A stretch of DNA of 64,000 bases from Streptomyces sp. DvalAA-43. GTDB lineage: Bacteria > Actinomycetota > Actinomycetes > Streptomycetales > Streptomycetaceae. The notes beneath the pieces are model-generated. The model was not told the DNA's origin and did not search any database. It was given only the letters and a program-made list of their open reading frames with translations. This document shows positions 57,729 to 64,000 of the stretch, piece after piece; position 1 is the stretch's first letter; every line of letters starts with the position of its first letter. Position numbers and translations under genes: made by a program. The stretch covers positions 124,001 through 188,000 of the forward strand of contig NZ_FMBW01000095.1 in NCBI RefSeq assembly GCF_900091725.1, read 5' to 3'.

Positions 57729-58834
57729 GAGTCGCTCCGTCCGGCGATGCGGTTGATCCGGTCCACGGCACGCTCGAAGCCGCGGGTCAGGTCGTCGAAG
57801 ACGGCCTGCACGCTGCGTTCGCTGTTCATCCGGCCGACGATCTGGCCGACGGGGGTGCCGAGCAGTGCGCCGGTCTCGTACTTCTGGATGCGCGATACGG
57901 CGTCGGCCACCAGCAGTCCCTGGAGCGGCATGGGAAGGGTTCCGGGCCCTGCCGGGCCGTCCCAGGCGTCGGTCCATTCGGTACGGAGCTGACGTGCGGG
58001 TTTGCCGGTGAGCGCGCGGGAGCGGACGGTGTCCCCGGAACCGGCCGCGAGGAGTTTGCGGGTCAGCGCACGGGAGTGGAGGTCGGCCTCCTCCGTGGTC
58101 AGCCAGAGGGAGCCGAGCCAGACGCCCTGGGCGCCGAGGGCGAGTCCGGCGGCGATCTGCTCGCCGCTGCCGATCCCGCCGGCGGCGAGGACGGGCAGGG
58201 GTCCGACGGCGTCGACGACGTCCGGGACCAGGACCATGGAGGCGATCTCTCCGGTGTGGCCGCCCGCCTCGTACCCCTGGGCGACGACGATGTCGATGCC
58301 CGCGTCGGCGTGGTGGCGGGCGTGCTTGGCGCTCCCGGCGAGGGCGGCGACGAGCACGCCCCGGTCGTGGGCACGCCCGACGACGTCGGCGGGCGGCGAT
58401 CCGAGGGCGTTGGCGAGGAGGGCGATGGGGTAGTCGAAGGCGACGTCGAGCTGGTTGCGGGCGACCTCCTCCATCCAGCCGGTGATCCGCCAGCCGGACG
58501 CCTCGCCCTCGGGGAGTTCCGGTACGCCGTGCTTGGCGAGGGTCTCCTGGACGAACTGGCGGTGCCCGGCCGGGATCATCGCCTCGACGTCGGCCTCGGT
58601 CACCCCCTCCACCTTCCTCGCGGGCATGACCACGTCGAGGCCGTAGGGCTTGCCGTCGGTGTGCTCCTGCATCCAGTCGAGGTCGCGCGCGAGGTCGTCG
58701 GGGGCGGTGTAGCGGACCGCGCCGAGTACGCCGAACCCGCCGGCCCGGGTGATGGCCGCGGCCACCGCGGGGAACGGCGTGAAGCCGAAGATGGCGTGCT
58801 CGACTCCCAGTTTCTTGCTCAGCTCCGTCTCCAT
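57725..58834 (-). CDS. Nitronate monooxygenase-like flavoenzyme (2-nitropropane dioxygenase family)
   Basis: A 369-aa FMN-dependent TIM-barrel enzyme. Family hallmarks: HAIFGFTPFPAVAAAITRAG, VVAQGYEAGGHTG (catalytic His region, about 200-212), LPVLAAGGIGSGEQIAAGLA (phosphate binding) and ALGAQGVWLGS. Family members oxidise alkyl nitronates, but related actinobacterial proteins sit in fatty-acid and steroid operons and may act as enoyl-CoA reductase- or FabK-like enzymes; coupling to an acyl-CoA synthetase favours that. ATG 58834 (METELSKKLG) is chosen over an upstream in-frame GTG/ATG. Confidence 0.9.
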   Translation of the reverse strand: METELSKKLGVEHAIFGFTPFPAVAAAITRAGGFGVLGAVRYTAPDDLARDLDWMQEHTDGKPYGLDVVMPARKVEGVTEADVEAMIPAGHRQFVQETLAKHGVPELPEGEASGWRITGWMEEVARNQLDVAFDYPIALLANALGSPPADVVGRAHDRGVLVAALAGSAKHARHHADAGIDIVVAQGYEAGGHTGEIASMVLVPDVVDAVGPLPVLAAGGIGSGEQIAAGLALGAQGVWLGSLWLTTEEADLHSRALTRKLLAAGSGDTVRSRALTGKPARQLRTEWTDAWDGPAGPGTLPMPLQGLLVADAVSRIQKYETGALLGTPVGQIVGRMNSERSVQAVFDDLTRGFERAVDRINRIAGRSDS

Positions 58835-58874
58835 GGGCCGCAGGATGCCGCAGCCGGGCATCCGAGGGAAGAGA

Positions 58875-58896
58875 TTTTCTGATGCAGTGTCAGATT
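58875..58896. promoter_or_regulatory. Operator candidate TTTTCTGA-N7-TCAGATT (copy 2)
   Basis: The 15 flanking bases are identical to those at 38933-38954, with a different 7-nt centre. It lies 40 nt upstream of the flavoenzyme start, a typical operator position for the operon running leftwards. Conserved half-sites with free centre suggest a dimeric repressor. Confidence 0.65.
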
Positions 58897-58973
58897 CTTT
58901 GTGACGCAGGGGACCTCCGTGGCGGCGGGGGTGACAGTAATCTCTGCGGCGGCAGGAAGTTTCATTGTCGGAC

Positions 58974-58994
58974 GAAATTTAGAAAGTTACTTTC
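58974..58994 (+). promoter_or_regulatory. GAAA/TTTC-type operator upstream of the serine hydrolase gene
   Basis: A21-nt A+T-rich block contains GAAATTT followed by the inverted repeat GAAAG-TTA-CTTTC (58982-58994); a further GAAGTTTC lies at 58956-58963. It ends 22 nt before the start codon. The pattern recalls MurR/RpiR-type sites that control amino-sugar and peptidoglycan-recycling genes in Streptomyces; the identification is tentative. Confidence 0.45.
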
Positions 58995-59016
58995 GCGCAG
59001 TGGGAAGGGGTTCCGG

Positions 59017-60867
59017 ATGACCGAGGACGCGGCGGGCAGAGGGATCAGCCGACGCAGGCTGGGTGGTGGGATGCTGGCTCTGGGCGGGGCACTCGCCCTG
59101 GCGCCGATTCCGTTCGCGGAGCGGGCGTCGGCCATGGAATCGAGGGCGGAGGCGTCGGACATGCGCGCGGGAACCCTCGGGGGCGCCGCGTCGGGACCGG
59201 CCCGGCCGACGCTGCGGCGCGGACCGGCCGCCCGTGCGGGTCTGCTCCAGGAACCCCTGGACCAGCTGGTGGCCGACGCGGAGAAGTTCCTCGCCGACTC
59301 CCCCGGGCATCCCTGGTACGCGGGTGCGGTGCTGCTCGCCGGGCGCGGTGGCACGGTGGCCCTGCACCGGCCGATCGGCAAGGCCGTGCGCTACGCGGCG
59401 TACGACGAGAAGACCGACACCGGGGTGGAGTTCCCGCCCGACCGGCAGATCCCCATGGCCGAGGACACCGTCTTCGACCTGGCCTCGGTCTCGAAGCTGT
59501 TCACCTCGATCCTGGCCGTGCAGCAGATCGAGCGCGGGACGCTGGAGCTGGAGGCGAAGGTCGCCTCGTACCTGCCCGATTTCGCCGGCGGCGGCAAGCA
59601 GGACATCACGATCCGTCAGCTGCTCACGCACACCTCGGGCTTCCGCGCCTGGATCCCGCTGTACAAGGCGCCGACGCGCGAGGGGAAACTGCAACTGCTG
59701 TGGGACGAGGTGCCCGCCAGCCCGCCCGGCACGGTGTACCTCTACTCCGACCTCAATCTGATCTCGCTCCAACTGGTCCTGGAGAAGATCACCGGCCGTA
59801 CGCAGGATGTCCTGCTCCGCGAGCGGATCACCGCCCCGCTCGGGATGCACCGCACCCGCTACAACCCGCCGGCCTCCTGGAAGCCGAAGATCGCCGCCAC
59901 CGAGGACGCCCGGCTGCCCTGGTCCGGGCTGGAGCGCGGACTGGTCTGGGGCGAGGTGCACGACGAGAACGCGTACAGCCTGGACGGGGTGGCGGGCCAC
60001 GCCGGGGTCTTCTCCTGCGCCTGGGACCTGGCGGTCCTCGCCCGTACGCTGCTCAACGGCGGGGTGTACGGCCGCGCGCGGATCCTCTCCGCCGCATCGG
60101 TCGACCTGCTGTTCACCGACTTCAACACCGCGTTCCCCGGCGATGCGCACGGTCTCGGTTTCGAGCTCTACCAGCACTGGTACATGGGGGCGATGGCCAC
60201 ACCGCGCACCGCCGGCCACACGGGCTTCACCGGCACCAGTCTCGTCCTGGACCCGACGACCGACTCCTTCCTGATCGTCCTCGGCAACTCGGTCCACCCG
60301 GTCCGCAATTGGCGTTCCGGCAGCGCGCCGCGCGTCGCCACGGCCAATCGCATGGCGCGCGCCGTCGCGGTCCGCCCCACGCGCGGTCGTACCGCATGGT
60401 TCTCGGGGATGGCGAGCGCCACCTCGGCCACGCTCACCCTGCCGACGCTGCGACTCGCCTCCTCGCACGCCCGGCTGAGCTCGGCCCTGTGGTGGGACAC
60501 CGAGCCCGGGTCCGACTTCCTCTTCCTGGAGGCGTCGGCGGACGCCGGAGCGACCTGGCAGCCCGTACCGTTCACCACCGTGCCGACGGCGGAGAAGCCC
60601 CGCACCGAGCCCGAGCCGCATCCCACCGGCACGGCCTCCGGCTGGTCCGGCCGGGTATGGCACCACCTCGAAGCCGACCTCGCCGCCTGGCGCGGCAAGG
60701 AGGTGCGGCTGCGGTGGCGGTACACGACGGATCAGCTGTACGTGGGGCGCGGCGCGTACGTGGACGCCGTACGGGTCGAGGACGGCCACCGGACGGTCTT
60801 CGACGAGAGCCGGCCCGGCGACGCCGCTCGGATCGAGGCGCTGGGCTGGACGACGTCGGCGGACTAG
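59017..60867 (+). CDS. Exported serine hydrolase (class C beta-lactamase/PBP-like) with C-terminal beta domain
   Basis: A 616-aa exported enzyme. The N-terminus GRGISRRRLGGGMLALGGAL has an RRR motif and hydrophobic core, so Tat export is likely. The beta-lactamase-fold domain spans about 80-440: nucleophile S157-x-x-K160 in ASVSKLFTS, Tyr243 in YSDLN, and the HTG motif in GHTGFTGTS near 400. Family enzymes are DD-peptidases, esterases or muropeptide hydrolases. The C-terminal about 170 residues form a beta-sandwich-like domain (LSSALWWDTEPGSDFLFLEA and GRVWHHLEADL). ATG 59017 follows GAAGGGG. A MurR-like operator upstream favours a cell-wall role. Confidence 0.88.
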   Translation: MTEDAAGRGISRRRLGGGMLALGGALALAPIPFAERASAMESRAEASDMRAGTLGGAASGPARPTLRRGPAARAGLLQEPLDQLVADAEKFLADSPGHPWYAGAVLLAGRGGTVALHRPIGKAVRYAAYDEKTDTGVEFPPDRQIPMAEDTVFDLASVSKLFTSILAVQQIERGTLELEAKVASYLPDFAGGGKQDITIRQLLTHTSGFRAWIPLYKAPTREGKLQLLWDEVPASPPGTVYLYSDLNLISLQLVLEKITGRTQDVLLRERITAPLGMHRTRYNPPASWKPKIAATEDARLPWSGLERGLVWGEVHDENAYSLDGVAGHAGVFSCAWDLAVLARTLLNGGVYGRARILSAASVDLLFTDFNTAFPGDAHGLGFELYQHWYMGAMATPRTAGHTGFTGTSLVLDPTTDSFLIVLGNSVHPVRNWRSGSAPRVATANRMARAVAVRPTRGRTAWFSGMASATSATLTLPTLRLASSHARLSSALWWDTEPGSDFLFLEASADAGATWQPVPFTTVPTAEKPRTEPEPHPTGTASGWSGRVWHHLEADLAAWRGKEVRLRWRYTTDQLYVGRGAYVDAVRVEDGHRTVFDESRPGDAARIEALGWTTSAD

Positions 60868-60978
60868 GGCCTGGGAGCGGGGGTGGAAGGCCGGCCGCGC
60901 CCGGTCATGAAACCCGGTGAGCCTCCGGTTCCGCTCCACCCAAGCATGCCGCTCCCGGACGCCTCGGAGATCTCGACG

Positions 60979-61872
60979 TCATCCCTGCCGTGCCGCCGCC
61001 AGCCGCCCCCGTGCGGCGGCCTGGATCTGGGACGGCCCGAGCCCCCACTGGAGGGTGCGTCCGACGGCCGTCGCCAGGGGCCGGTCCCAGCCGGTGCGGA
61101 CGGGGGCCGGGCGGTGGATGCCGAGTTCGGTGCGGGCCCAGTCGGGGAGGAGCCCGACCGAGGCGTTCGTGAGCAGGCCCACGGCCAGCCGCTCCCGCCG
61201 TGTGCGTCCAAAGCGGCGGAGGAACAGGACCGAGTCCAACGCGGCCGGGGTGGCGTGGAGTTCGGGGCGGAGACGGGCCAGATAGCGCTCGGCTTCGAGG
61301 GATGTGCGCGGTACGTTCCGTGCGCCCAACGCCTCGGCCATGGGGGCGGCCTGGCGGTAGTAGGCGTCGCACTCGGCGGGGGTCAGCCGGAGCGGCCGGG
61401 GTGCGTAGGCCTGGTGGCCGGCGAGGAAGCTGCGCACCTCGGCGGTGTGCACCCAGGTGAGCAGGTCGGGGTCGTCCGCGCGGTACGGCCGGCCGTCGGG
61501 GGCGGTGCCGTGCACCCGGGTGTGGATCCGCCGGACGAGGTCGATCACCTCGCGGGCGGCGTCCGAGGAGCCGAAGGTGGTCGTGGTGATGAAGCGTACG
61601 GTTCCGTTCAGCCGCCCGACCGGATCGGCGCGGAAGTCGGAGTGCTGGTCGACCCCCGCCATGGCCAGCGGATGCAGCGACTGGAGCATGAGCGCGGCGA
61701 ACCCGCCGGTGAGCATCCCGGTGGCGTGCCCGTGCACCCGCCACACCGGATTCCCCGGGGCGATCCCGAACAGCCCGGGATCACCGGGCGGCCCCGCGTA
61801 CCGCTCCAGCTTGAGATCCCCGCCGTGCATGGTCGCCGTGAGTTCCGCCGCGATCCGTTCCCGCAGTCCCAC
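60979..61872 (-). CDS. DUF2236 / oxygenase MpaB family protein
   Basis: A 297-aa protein of the MpaB/Lcp-like (DUF2236) family, haem-containing oxygenases in the studied cases. Blocks: WRVHGHATGMLTGGFAALML, SLHPLAMAGVDQHSDFRADP with candidate haem-ligand histidines, VRFITTTTFGSSDAAR, and LLTWVHTAEVRSFLAGHQAY. No signal peptide. GTG 61872 is chosen because GGAGG lies five bases upstream. It starts 24 nt after the stop of the UbiA-type gene, so the two form a likely operon. Confidence 0.85.
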   Translation of the reverse strand: MGLRERIAAELTATMHGGDLKLERYAGPPGDPGLFGIAPGNPVWRVHGHATGMLTGGFAALMLQSLHPLAMAGVDQHSDFRADPVGRLNGTVRFITTTTFGSSDAAREVIDLVRRIHTRVHGTAPDGRPYRADDPDLLTWVHTAEVRSFLAGHQAYAPRPLRLTPAECDAYYRQAAPMAEALGARNVPRTSLEAERYLARLRPELHATPAALDSVLFLRRFGRTRRERLAVGLLTNASVGLLPDWARTELGIHRPAPVRTGWDRPLATAVGRTLQWGLGPSQIQAAARGRLAAARQG

Positions 61873-61896
61873 CAGCGCCTCCAGGCTCCGTTTCCG

Positions 61897-62841
61897 TCAG
61901 CCGAGCGTACCGACCCGTCCGGCGAGCACGGCCACGAGGATGAGCAGTCCGCACAGAGGATTGGTGCCGAACGCCCACCCGCAGGCTCCGGCATCCGCAG
62001 GGTCGGCCCGCCATACCTGCCATCCCAACTGCCCCGCGACCACGCACAGTCCGGGCCAGTACAGCGGCCCGAGCCCGGCCACGATCCCGAACCAGGCGAG
62101 CAGCACCACACACCCCGCGTACACCCCGCCCACCGCCACCCGGCTGTGCCGCCCCAGCAGCACGGCGGCCGACCGCACTCCGGCCCGTACATCGGCCTCC
62201 CGGTCCTGGCAGGCATAGATCACGTCCGTCCCCACGGCCCAGCAGATCAGCGCCCCGTACAGCACCCCGCCCACGAGCCCGAGCCCTCCGGTGAGCAGGC
62301 CGTACACCAGCGGAACCGTCCAGTTCATGGTGATCCCCAGCCACACATGCGGCCAGTGGGTGATCCGCTTCATATACGGATACACCGCCGCGAGGGGCGC
62401 CCCGGCCGCCGCCCACACCACGGCCTCCACACTCCAGAACCCCATCACCAGCGGAGCGACGGCCCCCACCACGACACACAGCACCAGTGCCCGCCCGGCC
62501 GCCAGTCGCCCGGAGGCGACGGGCCGCCCCGCCGTACGCGGCACCTGTGCGTCGAACCGCGCGTCCAGCACATCGTTGAGCCCGCAGGCGGCCCCTCTCG
62601 ACAGCACCCCGTACACCAGGAGCAGCAGCCCGAGCAGGCCCCCGTCCCGGGGCCCGGCTATCGCCCCCAGGGCTATCCATCCGGGCACCACCAGCAGCCA
62701 GGCGCCCACCGGCCGGTCCAGCCGCAGCAGCTCCAGATACGGCCGCACCCCGGCGGGGGTCCGCCCCACCAACCGGGCGGCACGGCCTTGGGCCGGGCCT
62801 TGAGTCGGGCCTTGGTCCGGGGCTCGTACGGCGACGGTCAT
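61897..62841 (-). CDS. UbiA-family prenyltransferase (membrane)
   Basis: A 314-aa integral membrane protein with about eight or nine helices. The two Asp-rich Mg-diphosphate motifs are GLNDVLDARFDAQ (NDxxDxxxD, about 89-97) and CQDREADVRAG (DxxxD, about 205). It transfers a polyprenyl or similar group to an aromatic or small acceptor, as in menaquinone-like biosynthesis; the acceptor cannot be told. The short N-terminal tail has GPTQGPAQG repeats. ATG 62841 follows an AAAGGGA site at longer spacing. The downstream DUF2236 gene probably acts on the same product. Confidence 0.88.
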   Translation of the reverse strand: MTVAVRAPDQGPTQGPAQGRAARLVGRTPAGVRPYLELLRLDRPVGAWLLVVPGWIALGAIAGPRDGGLLGLLLLVYGVLSRGAACGLNDVLDARFDAQVPRTAGRPVASGRLAAGRALVLCVVVGAVAPLVMGFWSVEAVVWAAAGAPLAAVYPYMKRITHWPHVWLGITMNWTVPLVYGLLTGGLGLVGGVLYGALICWAVGTDVIYACQDREADVRAGVRSAAVLLGRHSRVAVGGVYAGCVVLLAWFGIVAGLGPLYWPGLCVVAGQLGWQVWRADPADAGACGWAFGTNPLCGLLILVAVLAGRVGTLG

Positions 62842-63074
62842 ACCGATTCATGTCCCTTTCCAGGGGATTGCATACCGAGCGGTCCAACCTAGCCCGGCCA
62901 GATGGTGCCTTCAAATGAAGGGCGGACTCGACCGGCGACATCTACCGGCTCGCATCAATCGACTTGTGCGTGGGGTGATGATCCGTCAATTACCATATGC
63001 ACTCCTGTCATTGACCCGTACACGGTCGCCGCAAGTCTGTCCGGCAGCCGTCCGCGCACGGCACAATCGCTCGT

Positions 63075-63746
63075 ATGGTGATCAACGCGAGCGCGCGCCC
63101 CACCCACAACGGCCCGGTCGCCCTCGCACGTGGGTTCATGACCGGCCGCGTGACCGGAGGATCGCTCGCCGCGCTCGTCGTCGCCACGATCGCCGAGATC
63201 GTGCCACTGTTCGTCGCGGGCCTGTGCCTGCCTCTGGTGTATGGCCTCCTGTTCTCCCTGGCCGGGATGCCCCGGCGTGCCCGCGAGGCGGCCGTGGTGC
63301 CCCGCACCGCGCTCGCGAGGATCGAGAGCCTGCACGCCATCGGGGGTGAATCGGCGGACATCCCGATCCAGTTCGTCCTCACGGTCGATCCGGGCGACGC
63401 CCCGGCGTACCGCGTCGGGATGACGGCGGGCATCAACCTGGTCGACGTCCCGGAGTACCGGCCGGGCGGCACGGTGGTGATCGAGTACCCGGCGGACCGG
63501 CCGTGGCGGGTACGGCTCGTCCGGCGGCCGGGCCCGGAATGGCGGAGCCGGGCGGAGACGGCCCGTATCGGCTCCGCGCCCGCGTCCACCATGGTCCGGC
63601 GGCCTCCCGAGGGCCGTGCGTTCGGGCTGGTCATCCTCATCGGGACACTGTTCGGCGCGGCGGCCGTGGTCCTGCTGTTCTTCCCGGACCTCGCCGACCG
63701 GGAGGACTCCGCACCGGCGGTCACCGTCGTCGTCCAGGACGGATGA
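63075..63746 (+). CDS. Membrane protein of unknown function
   Basis: A 223-aa protein. Membrane segments lie at about 29-62 (two close helices) and 188-205. The region between them (about 75-180) is a soluble domain with VQFVLTVDPGDAPAYRVGM and INLVDVPEYRPGGTVVIEYP, which looks like a beta-barrel (NfeD/OB-like) unit. No family recognised. ATG 63075 has no clear ribosome site, so a leaderless transcript is possible. Confidence 0.72.
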   Translation: MVINASARPTHNGPVALARGFMTGRVTGGSLAALVVATIAEIVPLFVAGLCLPLVYGLLFSLAGMPRRAREAAVVPRTALARIESLHAIGGESADIPIQFVLTVDPGDAPAYRVGMTAGINLVDVPEYRPGGTVVIEYPADRPWRVRLVRRPGPEWRSRAETARIGSAPASTMVRRPPEGRAFGLVILIGTLFGAAAVVLLFFPDLADREDSAPAVTVVVQDG

Positions 63747-63878
63747 TGTCGGTGGTCTCCTCCCCGGCCGAAGTCGCGGCACCCGGCTTCGACCCGCGCC
63801 GCCCGCCTCCCGTCGGAGGCTCCGCTCCGGGGCACACCCGCCGACGGGACGGACGGCGCCGCAGCGGAGAATGCCCCG

Positions 63879-64000
63879 ATGACCACATCACCGCAGAACT
63901 GGGCGCGCGCCGAGCGCCTCGACGCCGACCGGACGGCGGCCGCCGTGTACGCCGGGACAGGTGTGGAGCTGGTGGTGGAGGGGCCCTGTCCGGGCGGTGA
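63879..64000 (+). CDS. Start of an unidentified gene, 3' end outside the window
   Basis: ATG 63879 with GGAGA eight bases upstream opens a frame that runs to the window edge (40 codons): MTTSPQNWARAERLDADRTA followed by AAVYAGTG. It is Ala/Arg-rich and helical at first; no family can be assigned from this fragment. The ribosome site and codon pattern support a real start. Confidence 0.55.
   Translation, partial: MTTSPQNWARAERLDADRTAAAVYAGTGVELVVEGPCPGG

Noticed and set aside
1..64000. tRNA, rRNA, CRISPR arrays, insertion sequences and integrase genes
   Set aside because: None recognised on either strand; inverted repeats found are terminators or operators, not mobile-element ends.

Overview
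The window reads as a chromosomal stretch from a Streptomyces. G+C is very high and third positions are strongly biased. Starts are often GTG or TTG behind GGAGG-type sites, and genes are tightly coupled by ATGA overlaps. It carries a two-domain geosmin synthase, a complete whiE-type spore-pigment cluster, a SpoIIE-type phosphatase with three TTA (bldA) codons, and DasR-like and Zur-like sites. I see no tRNA, rRNA, CRISPR array, insertion sequence or phage gene.

Layout. 1-6.7 kb (minus): a five-gene operon coding for a SWIM-type Cys/His protein, an unknown 463-aa protein, a vWA protein, a MoxR-type AAA+ ATPase and a DUF5682 protein cut by the window edge. It resembles the enterobacterial yehLMPQ set. 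6.9-11 kb: small secreted proteins, a secreted trypsin-like protease and a two-ring Clp/Hsp100 ATPase. 11.4-14 kb: a membrane protein, a HAD phosphatase and an unknown protein. 14.1-19.2 kb: a 1413-aa multidomain secreted GH29 alpha-L-fucosidase and an AA10 chitin-type LPMO. 19.5-22 kb: DinB, tyrosine phosphatase, DUF1275 membrane protein and the zinc-free L33 paralogue behind a Zur-like box. 22.4-26.9 kb: PAS-SpoIIE phosphatase, an NsdA-like regulator and an APH-family kinase. 27-33.3 kb: a secreted amidase behind a strong DasR-like site, geosmin synthase and a GH95 fucosidase. 33.4-34.8 kb: small conserved proteins.

34.9-40.7 kb: an acyl-CoA catabolic locus with two thiolase-fold proteins lacking thiolase catalytic residues, a duplicated DUF35 protein, a crotonase and a divergent acyl-CoA synthetase. 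40.9-50.3 kb: a NosD-like beta-helix protein, an O-methyltransferase and the whiE-type type II PKS cluster (ORFI to ORFVII on minus, ORFVIII divergent). 50.4-58.8 kb: a tandem alpha/beta hydrolase, a phenylacetate-CoA ligase behind a palindromic operator, two more acyl-CoA synthetases, a Ca2+/H+ antiporter and a nitronate-monooxygenase-like flavoenzyme. 59-64 kb: a Tat-type serine hydrolase, a DUF2236 protein, a UbiA prenyltransferase, a membrane protein and the start of another gene.

Two themes link the genes. One is extracellular sugar and cell-wall turnover (two fucosidases, LPMO, amidase, serine hydrolase) with DasR-like and MurR/RpiR-like operator candidates. The other is acyl-CoA catabolism: the same operator pattern, TTTTCTGA-N7-TCAGATT, precedes both the thiolase/FadD locus (38.9 kb) and the nitronate-monooxygenase/FadD operon (58.9 kb), suggesting one regulator for two loci 20 kb apart.
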